Source: Candidatus Eisenbergiella intestinipullorum (GTDB lineage: Bacteria > Bacillota > Clostridia > Lachnospirales > Lachnospiraceae). From it: a DNA stretch of 32,063 nt. The notes under the pieces were generated by a model. It saw nothing but the letters and a program-made list of their open reading frames with translations. It was not told where the DNA came from and ran no database searches. The position numbers and the translations under genes are program-made. Of this stretch, positions 14,550 to 22,047 are shown in pieces (position 1 is the stretch's first letter; the number at the start of each line of letters is the position of its first letter). The DNA is taken from the NCBI GenBank assembly GCA_019119815.1, contig DWWH01000058.1, positions 1 to 32,063 of the forward strand, given 5' to 3'.

Positions 14550-15377
14550 TCACCGGGAACGGACCGCACCCAGAGCCGCGAAAATGCCGTAAAAAACAAT
14601 GTCCACCACCACGATGCTGGCTCCGGCCGGCGTGGCGAACAGAAAAGATACGGTCATGCCCAGGACAAAGCCGGAAACGGACAGGCAGACAGCGGTGAGG
14701 ATCACGCTGCGGTAATGGCGGCACAGACGCATGGCCGTCAACGCCGGAAAAATGATCAGGCTGGAGATCAGAAGCGCTCCCATCATCCGCATGCCGAGTA
14801 CCACAGTCACCGCCGTCAGGACCGCCAGGAGCACATTGAAAAATCCGGTCCTCACGCCGGTCGCCCGGGCAAAGACCGGGTCGAACGTGACGGCAAAGAG
14901 CTGATTATAAAACAGCAGATACAGAATCAGCACCACGACGGCCAGCGCCACGCTCAGGACCACATCATTCCTGCTCATGGCCAGGATGGAACCGAAAAGA
15001 TAGCTGTTTAAATCCGCATTCATTCCCGTGGTCAGAGACACCACCATCACGCCCACCGCCAGCGCACCGGTGGAGAACATGGCCACGGCCGCATCTCCCT
15101 TCAGCTTTCCGTTTTCGCCAAGGCGCAGCAGCACGAAAGCGGCGAGGATCACCACAGGGATCGTCACCGCAAGGGGGGCAAGATGCAGGGCAGAGGCCAC
15201 CGCCAGCGCGCCGAAGCCCACATGGGAAAGGCCGTCTCCGATCATGGAATAGCGCTTCAGCACCAGGCTGACCCCCAGAAGGGAAGCGCAGACACAGATG
15301 AGGATTCCCGCGAGGAAGGCCCGCTGCATGAACGGATAGGTTAGCATTTCTCCGAGCCAGGAAACGATCTGCCTCAT
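14550..15377 (-). CDS. znuB: Zinc/manganese ABC transporter permease (ZnuB-like)
   Basis: A 275-residue ABC-3 family permease with about eight to nine hydrophobic segments that forms the membrane channel of a high-affinity metal importer. The segment ending IGDGLSHVGFGALAVA (about 46-61) is the conserved loop of the family, and MMGALLISSLIIFPALTA (about 197-214) is the other typical stretch. Its ATG overlaps the znuC stop by 4 bases (ATGA), so translation is coupled. The substrate is inferred as zinc from the binding protein and from the neighbouring COG0523 GTPases, but manganese cannot be excluded. Confidence 0.9.
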   Translation of the reverse strand: MRQIVSWLGEMLTYPFMQRAFLAGILICVCASLLGVSLVLKRYSMIGDGLSHVGFGALAVASALHLAPLAVTIPVVILAAFVLLRLGENGKLKGDAAVAMFSTGALAVGVMVVSLTTGMNADLNSYLFGSILAMSRNDVVLSVALAVVVLILYLLFYNQLFAVTFDPVFARATGVRTGFFNVLLAVLTAVTVVLGMRMMGALLISSLIIFPALTAMRLCRHYRSVILTAVCLSVSGFVLGMTVSFLFATPAGASIVVVDIVFYGIFAALGAVRSR

Positions 15378-16084
15378 CTTCTCTCCTCCTCTCCCAGAAA
15401 TTTTCTTCCGAATTCGCTGTTTTCATATTCCTGCGTCGTTCCGAAAAAGCTTCCCTCATGGGACAGATGCAGGATGTGGTCCGCATGCTCCACCGCCTCC
15501 CGGATCGCATGGGAAACCATGATCAGCGTCATATGATGCTCCCTGTTCAGGACATCCATCAGACCATAAAATTCTTCTATGGCGATGGGATCCAGCCCCG
15601 TGGTGGGCTCGTCCAGAAGCAGCATCCGGCTGGCCGCGCACAGAGAACGCGCCAGAAGCACCCGCTGGCGCTGGCCTCCGGAAAGCTCCTGAAAGCTTCT
15701 GTTTTTCAGATCTTTTATGCCCAGAAGCTCCAGATTCTGCGCGGCCCGCTTTTTCTGGGAAGCGCTGTAACCGGGAAGCAGTCCTCTGGCATTCAGGCAG
15801 CCGGAAAGCACCACCTCCTGGACGGATGCCGGGAAATCCTTCTGCACCGCGTCCTGCTGGGGCACATAGCCGATCTGGGTAGACCTCAAGCCCTCTCCCA
15901 AAAGGAGCCTGCCTCCGGAGGGCTTTTTCAGACCGAGGAGCCCGCGGATCAGGGTGGTCTTTCCCGTTCCGTTCTCCCCGACAATACACAGATAATCCCC
16001 CTCGTTCACCTGAAAGCTCAGGCCGGAGACCACCGTCTGGTTCTCATAGGAAAATGCAAGGCTGGTGCAGGTGATCAAAGACAT
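15374..16084 (-). CDS. znuC: Zinc/manganese ABC transporter ATP-binding protein (ZnuC-like)
   Basis: A 236-residue ATPase that powers the metal importer. Walker A is GENGTGKTT (36-44), the Q-loop is at VPQQD, the ABC signature LSGGQ is at 134-138, Walker B is MLLLDEP (154-160), and the switch His lies in MVSHAI. The frame opens seven codons earlier, but the ATG at 16084 has an aaaggag site 7 nt before it and gives the family-like start MSLITCTSLAFSY. It overlaps znuB by 4 bases and follows znuA by 63 bp. Confidence 0.92.
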   Translation of the reverse strand: MSLITCTSLAFSYENQTVVSGLSFQVNEGDYLCIVGENGTGKTTLIRGLLGLKKPSGGRLLLGEGLRSTQIGYVPQQDAVQKDFPASVQEVVLSGCLNARGLLPGYSASQKKRAAQNLELLGIKDLKNRSFQELSGGQRQRVLLARSLCAASRMLLLDEPTTGLDPIAIEEFYGLMDVLNREHHMTLIMVSHAIREAVEHADHILHLSHEGSFFGTTQEYENSEFGRKFLGEEERR

Positions 16085-16147
16085 CCGTTTTCTCCTTTTT
16101 GTCATATTGAAAAAGTGTGCACCTTAATGCGGGACGCATCATGCGCA

Positions 16148-17146
16148 TCAGTCGTTCAGCGCACGCTCCAGGACCGCAAGGTTCTGCCGCATCAGAGACA
16201 GATAGGTTTCCCCTCTTTCCGCTTCCCGGGCGGTCAGCGTATGGCAGGAATGGAGCATGGCCGTCTGCGCTCCCGCCGCTTCTGCGACGGCATCCGCCAC
16301 CCTTCCGTTCGACAGCTCCAGCCGGAGCACCAGAGGGATCTGTTCCCGGCGTACCTTGTCGGTCAGAAAAGCGATGGTGGCAGCGCTGGGCTCCGTTTCC
16401 CCGCTGCAGCCGGGAAAGGCGGCGTAATACGAAAGGCCGTAGGTCCGCACCAGATAGAGGAAGGGAAAACGGTCCCCAAAGACCAGCGTCTTTCTCCGGG
16501 CATTCCGTACCATCTGCCGGTAATCCGCATCCAGATCCCGGAGCTCTTCCAGATAAGCCGCCGCATTTTTTTCATAGATTGCCGCCCTGTCCGGATCGAT
16601 CCCGATCAGCATGTCCCGGATGTTTTCCACCAGAAGCTGCGCATTCACCGGAGATGTCCACACATGCTCATCATATTCCGCCTCTTCCAGGTGGACGCCG
16701 TCCGTCTTCCCTTCTTCGTGCTCATGATGATGCCCCCTCACCTGCATGCCCTCGGCTGTTTCTTCCTCCAGAGGCTCCACCCAGGCCAGCAGGCTGCAGG
16801 CTGTCACCTGTCTGTCGCTGCCTTCCAGGATCTCCTCCACCCAGACGTCGGACTCTCCTCCCGCATACAGGAACAGGTCGCTGTCCGTGATCCGGATGAT
16901 GTCCGCAGGCGAAGGCTCGTAGGAATGGGCCTCCATGCCCGGCTTTAACAGCTGGGTCACCTCCACATAGTCCCCTCCGATCTGTCTGGCAAAATCGCAG
17001 GGCGGAAAAATGGTGGAAACCACCTTCACTTTCTCCCCTCCGTCCGGAGCCGGCACGTCCTCCCTCCGGACATCCATACAGCCGGCCAGAAACAGACCGG
17101 CTGCAAGCAGGATACCTGTCAGCATCAGATGCTTCGCTTTTTTCAA
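16148..17146 (-). CDS. znuA: Metal-binding lipoprotein of the zinc ABC transporter (ZnuA-like)
   Basis: A 332-residue solute-binding protein. The signal peptide ends in lipobox LAGC (Cys23), so it is lipid-anchored outside the membrane. His74 (MEAHSYEPSP) and His161 (DEHVWTSP) are the usual first two metal ligands. A His-rich stretch at 139-152 (HHHEHEEG...H) is typical of zinc rather than manganese proteins. Where most ZnuA have a third His there is FGDRFPFLYLVRTYG, followed by FPGCSGETEPS; Asp225, Cys247 or the Glu residues may complete the site. The start is TTG, overlapping the stop of the upstream permease gene by 4 bases (TTGA), with aggag 9 nt upstream. Confidence 0.9.
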   Translation of the reverse strand: MKKAKHLMLTGILLAAGLFLAGCMDVRREDVPAPDGGEKVKVVSTIFPPCDFARQIGGDYVEVTQLLKPGMEAHSYEPSPADIIRITDSDLFLYAGGESDVWVEEILEGSDRQVTACSLLAWVEPLEEETAEGMQVRGHHHEHEEGKTDGVHLEEAEYDEHVWTSPVNAQLLVENIRDMLIGIDPDRAAIYEKNAAAYLEELRDLDADYRQMVRNARRKTLVFGDRFPFLYLVRTYGLSYYAAFPGCSGETEPSAATIAFLTDKVRREQIPLVLRLELSNGRVADAVAEAAGAQTAMLHSCHTLTAREAERGETYLSLMRQNLAVLERALND

Positions 17147-18153
17147 TCCTCATCTCTCCTGTTTTCTTCAGAATCCGTTTCCGAACCTTTCCGCCGTCCC
17201 TTCGGAAGCGTCTTTCCGTACTCGGAGGCCGCTTTTCTCAGATCGTCAAGCACATCCTGAAACCGCTTTGAGGTCATGGTAGGATTGCTCCTCAGGAGCC
17301 TGCGGCGGTTGATCCCCTTCAGGAAGGTTTCCAGCTTCTCTTCGCTCACCCTTCTGTTCCCCACAAAGCGTTCTCTCAGCTCCATGAGTTCTTCCCTCTT
17401 TTCCTTCAGGCGTTCCGAGCCGGGAAGCTGCCTTTTCAGCCGTCCGAAGCGTTCCTCCATGTCCAAAAAGCGCTCCTCCATACCGGAAAGCAGCTCTCCC
17501 CGCCTGTCCGAATACCGCTGCGCGATCGCTCCCTTACGGCTGTCCAGCTCGTCTCCTGCAACCGCGATCAGCACATCCAGACGCTTCTGCATGCGCTCCA
17601 GCTCTTTCTTCGCCTGCTCCGCGCGCACCAGGATGTCCCGCAGATCCATGGCTGCCTGGAAGGAAAAGGCGAAGTCCACACAAAACCAGACCAGGACCAC
17701 GGTCACGAGGGCCTTCAGAAAGGCGGAGGGCAGACGAAATGCCAGACGCTCCACCTCCGGATGCAGGAAGCGCGACATCAGGACCGTCAGTGCTCCCCAG
17801 CAGAGCGTGGAGCTTAAGCAGATCTGCCCCTGAAAATTGAACCGCTTATGGGAATAGTCCCAGTAACGCACCTTGAACAGAGCCTCCATCACCACGCCCG
17901 TCACATATTCCAGGGCAGTGGCTCCCACACAGCCGGCCAGAAACACCAGAAGCAGGTTGTCCCGCACCGGAGCGGAAACCAGCAGCAAAAGGATCGCTCC
18001 CGAACCGTACAGCGGCAGAAAAGGCCCCCGCACAAACCCCCTGTTCACAAATTTTCTTTTGCTGATGGACACATATGTGGATTCAAAGCACCAGCCGAAG
18101 AAGCAGTAGAAGAAGAAAAAGAAAAGCCACTGCACAGCCGTATAATGATACAT
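17143..18153 (-). CDS. CmpB-type putative ABC transporter permease with coiled-coil tail
   Basis: A 336-residue protein. The N-terminal half (about 1-170) has about five membrane segments and begins YTAVQWLFFFFFYCFFGWCFESTY, the signature of the ABC_trans_CmpB (PF06541) family. The second half is a charged, predicted coiled-coil domain (about 170-300) ending in a Lys/Arg-rich tail. No transport function has been shown for the family that I know of, and there is no ATPase partner besides ZnuC. It is translationally coupled to znuA by the 4-base overlap, so it may serve the metal importer or simply share the operon. The ribosome site is weak (ggggtgaagga). Confidence 0.8.
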   Translation of the reverse strand: MYHYTAVQWLFFFFFYCFFGWCFESTYVSISKRKFVNRGFVRGPFLPLYGSGAILLLLVSAPVRDNLLLVFLAGCVGATALEYVTGVVMEALFKVRYWDYSHKRFNFQGQICLSSTLCWGALTVLMSRFLHPEVERLAFRLPSAFLKALVTVVLVWFCVDFAFSFQAAMDLRDILVRAEQAKKELERMQKRLDVLIAVAGDELDSRKGAIAQRYSDRRGELLSGMEERFLDMEERFGRLKRQLPGSERLKEKREELMELRERFVGNRRVSEEKLETFLKGINRRRLLRSNPTMTSKRFQDVLDDLRKAASEYGKTLPKGRRKGSETDSEENRRDED

Positions 18154-18199
18154 TCCTTCACCCCGTTCCTTTCCCGCGCCGCCGTATTTTCCTTTTCCG

Positions 18200-18982
18200 T
18201 CAGCGGTAGAGGCCCACCGTCACGCCGAGCCTGCCTTTTTTCGTCTCCTCTCCCTCTTCAAGAAACAGAAAGCGGCCGAAGCCGCGGACGCTCACCCGGT
18301 CCTGCGCCCGCAGGGCCGCACTGTTGTTTTCACACAGCCTGCCGTTTACATAGACCTTTCCCGCCCGGAACAGCTCCAGGCTGCGGCTTCTCGACAGGCC
18401 GAACACCTTTGCCGCCACCGCGTCCGCACGGTTGGCGCTCACCACCAGCCGCACGGCTTCCGGCTGCCTTGCAGCCGGCCAGCGGAGCGCATCCGCGTCC
18501 GGATCCAGCTGTTCGCAGCGCACGTTCGTATGGCGCACCCGGTCCAGGCTGTCACAGATGAAGGGAGCAATGGTCTTCGTACAGAAGACCCATGCGTCCT
18601 TTCCCTCCAGGAAAATATCCCCCACCGTGCTCCGGTCGATCCCCAGATTCATCAGCGCTCCCAGAAAATCTCTGTGGGAGCAATCCTCCGCGAATTTCTC
18701 CGAAAGGGGACTGATCTTCAGGGCAGCGATGGGAAAGGCTTCCTCATAGCCGAGCTCCTGCAAAGAGCCGAAGCGCGCCATCCTTCTCTCACAGTCCTCG
18801 TTCCCGCCCCACAGCGTAAAGGTGCAGAAGGCGTTTTTTCCCATCGCCTCCTGCAGCGCGTCCTGCTCCGCCAGAGACAGAAAGCCGGTAAAGGCGAACA
18901 CGTTCTGACGCCATGACTTTTCCGCCAGTTCCAGGAATCTTTTTTTCAGCTGTTCCAGTTCCTTCTGCGTTTCCGCCGCCAT
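18200..18982 (-). CDS. ylmH: YlmH-type S4-domain RNA-binding protein
   Basis: A 260-residue cytoplasmic protein of the YlmH family. The central region has NLGIDRSTVGDIFLEGKDAWVF, the hallmark of YlmH, and the C-terminus is an S4 RNA-binding domain (about 175-245, SRSRSLELFRAGKVYVNGR). Relatives lie in the division/cell-wall cluster of Gram-positive bacteria and have been linked to stalled ribosome rescue. Here it is instead 18 bp downstream of a CobW-type GTPase and upstream of the metal importer genes. The start has an aggagg site 5 nt away. Confidence 0.9.
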   Translation of the reverse strand: MAAETQKELEQLKKRFLELAEKSWRQNVFAFTGFLSLAEQDALQEAMGKNAFCTFTLWGGNEDCERRMARFGSLQELGYEEAFPIAALKISPLSEKFAEDCSHRDFLGALMNLGIDRSTVGDIFLEGKDAWVFCTKTIAPFICDSLDRVRHTNVRCEQLDPDADALRWPAARQPEAVRLVVSANRADAVAAKVFGLSRSRSLELFRAGKVYVNGRLCENNSAALRAQDRVSVRGFGRFLFLEEGEETKKGRLGVTVGLYR

Positions 18983-19000
18983 GCTCTCCTCCTGCCCGCT

Positions 19001-19936
19001 TTATACGAAGCTGATGACCGCTTCCTTCGGAGCCTTTGTCTTCACCACGCTGCTGGCATGCAGCACGGGACCTTCTCCTCCGTACTCCGCCCAGTATTCC
19101 TTTTCCACCCGGGCGGTCACCTTTACCCATTCCTGCTCCTTTAAGCCTTCCGCATCCTTCCAGACACAGACATATCCCAAAAAGGCCATATCCTCCGCGC
19201 AGCAGGTCATCGCCATCCTTCCGGGAATGAAGTGATCCTTCGGATAGCCGTCCGGCTTCATGACCATAGCCGTAAACTGGATATTCTTCCCCACGTATCT
19301 GTCCAGCCTGTCCAGAGAGTCGATGTACCAGATGCCGTAGCCCATATCGTCCAGCACGATGGGATCCGCTTTCAGGTCGAAGGGAAGGTCTTCTTCAAAC
19401 ATCTGGTCGATCTCCCCGTTCTGATCCTCGAAAATGATCTCTCCCTGCTGGTTCACCGCCTTTACATTCCGTCGGTAGCCCGCCAGCGTCTGCTCATCCA
19501 GCCCGTCGCAGCGGTTGAAGATGATCATCTCGGATTTTCTCAGCATTTCTGCCAGCAGAGATTTCATATTGGTAAAATAAGTGGAAAAGGTGGATGCGTC
19601 GATGGTCGTGATCTGCTGCTCCACCCGCCAGTGCCAGGGCAGCTTCATATTTTTAAAATTCCACATGCCGTTGTATTCGATGATGATCCGTTCCGGCCTG
19701 TGCTTCTTTTCCAGCTCCAGCAGATGCTCCGGCGTCATCTCCGCCTCGCTCTCCACCGGCTCCAGAACGGAATTGCTCCGTTTCAGCAGAGCGGGCGTAT
19801 ACTCGTTTTCCCCTTCCTCGCACAGCACGATCAGCGTCTTTCCCTTGATCTGAAAATAGGGCTGGTCCAGCGTATAGGTGATAAATTCCGTCTTTCCGCT
19901 CTCCAGAAAGCCGTTAATGATATATACCGGTTTCAT
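19001..19936 (-). CDS. Divergent COG0523 (CobW-like) GTPase with TIGR03943-like C-terminus
   Basis: A 311-residue G3E-family protein probably involved in metal handling. Walker A is GFLESGKTEF (9-18), replacing the usual GAGKTT. NRCD (141-144) stands where NKxD is expected. The CxCC metal motif of classical COG0523 proteins is absent. The C-terminal region (about 235-311) reads GRMAMTCCAEDMAFLGYVC, then EWVKVTARV, then PVLHASSV, a pattern I recognise from the C-terminal domain of TIGR03943/DUF1980 proteins that are often encoded beside CobW GTPases. The start at 19936 is chosen over an upstream Met because MKPVYIINGFLESGKT is the canonical beginning and aggagg precedes it. It lies 92 bp downstream of the second GTPase gene. 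Confidence 0.85.
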   Translation of the reverse strand: MKPVYIINGFLESGKTEFITYTLDQPYFQIKGKTLIVLCEEGENEYTPALLKRSNSVLEPVESEAEMTPEHLLELEKKHRPERIIIEYNGMWNFKNMKLPWHWRVEQQITTIDASTFSTYFTNMKSLLAEMLRKSEMIIFNRCDGLDEQTLAGYRRNVKAVNQQGEIIFEDQNGEIDQMFEEDLPFDLKADPIVLDDMGYGIWYIDSLDRLDRYVGKNIQFTAMVMKPDGYPKDHFIPGRMAMTCCAEDMAFLGYVCVWKDAEGLKEQEWVKVTARVEKEYWAEYGGEGPVLHASSVVKTKAPKEAVISFV

Positions 19937-20028
19937 ACCAATCTTTTCCTCCTGCCCACAGGGCGGCACTTCATGTTGCAGGCTGAGACCCGCAGGATCC
20001 CAGCCCTCTTATCCGGCATCCGCGCCCC

Positions 20029-21147
20029 TTATGCGGTGAACAGCTCTTTCAGGGCTTCTTCCTTCAGTCCGGAGCCGATCACGCAGAATTTTCCGGTCAC
20101 ATCGGGATTTCCTTCCCGTACATTGCTCTCCTGGGGCACATAGTCGAAATAAACCCAGGTGCCGTCCCCGGCCGGGACCATTCCCTTTGCCCGGAGCACA
20201 AATCCGTATTTTTCCCCGTTCTCCAGCTCCTTCAGGATGCTCTCCACTCTCTCCCTGGAATAAGAGTCGGGCGTCTCCATCCCCCAGCTTGTGAACACTT
20301 CGTCCGCATGATGATGACCGTGCTCATGATGGTGGCCGCAGCAGCACTCCTCCCCGTGATCATGCTCATGGTGATGGCCGTGCTCCTCATGCTCGTGATG
20401 CCCGTGCCCTTCGTGCTCATGATGATCGTGCTCTTCCTGCTCATGGTGATGGCCGCAGCAGCACTCCTCCCCATGGCCATGCTCATGGTCGTGGCCGTGC
20501 TCCTCTTCCTGGCGGGAGAGCACCTCCTTCATCAGCTCCTGCTCCAGATCAGAACCGTTTTCAATGGTCTTTAAGATCTCCCTGCCATCGAGCTGGGCGA
20601 TGGGCGTCGTGATCAGAGCCGCTCTGTCATTGTGCTCCCGGATCAGCTCTACCGCCTGACGTACCTTCTCCGGGCTCGCGACATCCGTTCTGCTCAAAAT
20701 GATCGTACCTGCGTGCTCGATCTGATTGATGAAAAATTCTCCGAAATTCCTGATGTACATTTTGCACTTGGAGGCATCCACCACCGCGACCGCGCTGTTT
20801 AAGACGACCTCCTCTCCCAGATCTGCGGTTTCCACCGCCTTCATCACATCCGAAAGCTTGCCTACGCCGGAGGGCTCGATCAGGATGCGGTCCGGATGGT
20901 AGGTCGTCATCACTTCCTTCAGGGAGGTCCCGAAGTCTCCCACCAGGGAACAGCAGATACAGCCGGAATTCATTTCCTTGATCTCGATCCCGGATTCCTT
21001 CAGGAAGCCGCCATCGATGCCGATCTCCCCGAATTCATTTTCGATCAGGACCACCTGGCTTCCTGCCAGCGCCTCTTTTAACAGCTTCTGGATCAGTGTG
21101 GTCTTTCCCGCTCCGAGAAAGCCCGATACAATATCAATCTTTGTCAT
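20029..21147 (-). CDS. COG0523 metallochaperone-like GTPase with His/Cys-rich metal array
   Basis: A 372-residue CobW/ZNG1-type GTPase. Walker A GAGKTT at 12-17, switch region ENEFGEIGIDGGF (36-48), and the metal-binding CxCC motif (Cys63, Cys65, Cys66 in SGCICCSL), which is diagnostic of COG0523. SRTD (152-155) replaces NKxD. Residues 217-280 are a dense His/Glu/Cys array in which a GEECCCGHHHE block occurs twice, as in zinc and nickel metallochaperones. The CobW C-terminal domain follows (about 285-372). The frame is open 64 codons upstream, but MTKIDIVSGFLGAGKTT is the family start. It heads the run that ends with znuABC, which supports a role in zinc allocation under scarcity; that is inference. 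Confidence 0.92.
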   Translation of the reverse strand: MTKIDIVSGFLGAGKTTLIQKLLKEALAGSQVVLIENEFGEIGIDGGFLKESGIEIKEMNSGCICCSLVGDFGTSLKEVMTTYHPDRILIEPSGVGKLSDVMKAVETADLGEEVVLNSAVAVVDASKCKMYIRNFGEFFINQIEHAGTIILSRTDVASPEKVRQAVELIREHNDRAALITTPIAQLDGREILKTIENGSDLEQELMKEVLSRQEEEHGHDHEHGHGEECCCGHHHEQEEHDHHEHEGHGHHEHEEHGHHHEHDHGEECCCGHHHEHGHHHADEVFTSWGMETPDSYSRERVESILKELENGEKYGFVLRAKGMVPAGDGTWVYFDYVPQESNVREGNPDVTGKFCVIGSGLKEEALKELFTA

Positions 21148-21205
21148 TTTCTCTTTCCTTTCCTCTGTCCGCAGCAGATCCGATAGGAACGCGGACGATT
21201 TCTGA

Positions 21206-21276
21206 ATTATAAAAAGACATTTCTGTCCGGTTTTTGACGCCGCTCTTATTTTGCCCCGTTTTTTCGCTCTTGTCAA
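21206..21276 (-). promoter_or_regulatory. Candidate promoters of the metal-homeostasis operon
   Basis: Two minus-strand candidates precede the COG0523 gene. Distal: TTGACA (complement of 21271-21276), a 17-bp spacer, CAAAAT (21248-21253). Proximal: a perfect TATAAT (21206-21211) without a good -35; in its spacer lies the imperfect palindrome GACA-N4-TGTC (21216-21227), which could be an operator. The remaining bases 21277-21432 up to the RNase P RNA show nothing I can assign. Confidence 0.5.
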
Positions 21277-21439
21277 CTGCTGCAGCCGTCCGGCGATGGC
21301 TTTCGCAGCTCGTTGCCGTTCGCTCCCCGCAGACAGCAAAAAAAGACGCCGCAGCGCCCGCGAACAGCTATCTTTTCCCTGTCGGGGGTGCGACGCGCGG
21401 CATCTCTTCTCTGCGCTCCCTATGATCTCTCCAAAAAAA

Positions 21440-21841
21440 GAAAATGAGCAGGACTGTAAGCCGGGTTATGTCGTGAATGATCATCTATCCAGGACTGCCG
21501 TTGCCGGCAGCCTCAAGCGACCTACCTGAGAGCAGGCCGGGCGAGCCTGTCGCTCTCTGTTTGGTCTTGCTTCGGATGGGGTTTACATGTGCCCCGCCTG
21601 TTGCCAGGCGGGCGGTAGTCTCTTACTCTGCCTTTCCACCCTTACCAGGCCCGAAGGCCCTTTCCGCAGATCTTCCGTTTCCGGAAAGCCTGCGGGGCGG
21701 TATATTTCTGTTGCACTGGCCTTGGAGTCGCCTCCACCGGACGTTATCCGGCATCCTGCCCTGTGAAGCCCGGACTTTCCTCACCTGCCGCCCTCAGCCT
21801 GAGGGACGGACAGCCGCGATCACTCATCCTACTCATTTTCT
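21440..21841 (-). ncRNA. rnpB: RNase P RNA (bacterial type A)
   Basis: The catalytic RNA that trims tRNA 5' ends. Read on the minus strand it shows the conserved gaggaaagtccgggct near the 5' end, gccagtgcaacagaaa, ggtaagggtggaaaggc, agagtaagagactaccgc, gaagcaagaccaaacag and the 3' region ggatagatga...cgacataacccggcttac. The ends pair as helix P1 (gaaaatgagtagga with tcctgctcattttc, one G-U). The 3' strand of P1 runs straight into seven T (complement of 21433-21439), so P1 also looks like the terminator. Ends are accurate to a few bases. Confidence 0.95.
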
Positions 21842-21849
21842 TCTTAAAT

Positions 21850-21878
21850 AATATACCTTCTCGCGCCGTCTTTGGCAA
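21850..21878 (-). promoter_or_regulatory. rnpB: Promoter of the RNase P RNA gene
   Basis: On the minus strand TTGCCA (complement of 21873-21878), a 17-bp spacer and TATATT (complement of 21850-21855), placing the start near the first bases of the mature RNA (about 21842). Confidence 0.8.
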
Positions 21879-21907
21879 GCCCCATTTGCCTCTCTGCCAT
21901 CCGGTCA

Positions 21908-22042
21908 GTTACAGCTCAGCCTTCGGCAGAGCTGTAACGGCATCCGGCCATTCCAAGCGCTTCGCGCCAGGCCGGATGCTTCCAGCCGGTCTGTTTTCGT
22001 ACGGTCTGCGCAGGGAATGCGCAGACCTAGCTGAGTAGTAAC
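21908..22042 (+). mobile_element. 135-bp miniature inverted-repeat element, copy 2
   Basis: It has the same length and orientation as the element at 7367, with 7 differences in 135 positions. Two of these sit in the third hairpin's loop, and one turns a G-U pair into G-C. Terminal repeats start gttacagctcag and end ctgagtagtaac. It is flanked by tccggtca (21900-21907) and tccgatca (22043-22050), 7 of 8 identical, consistent with an aged target duplication. The right-hand duplicate contains the stop codon of the nucleoside kinase (22048-22050). Confidence 0.85.
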
Positions 22043-22047
22043 TCCGA

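Noticed and set aside
21148..21250. A Zur box before the metal-homeostasis operon
   Set aside because: No sequence close to the TCGTAAT-N-ATTACGA type palindrome was found; only the GACA-N4-TGTC palindrome remains.
21477..22038. Short plus-strand open frames across the RNase P RNA and the adjacent repeat
   Set aside because: They overlap a conserved structured RNA on the other strand and a non-coding mobile repeat.
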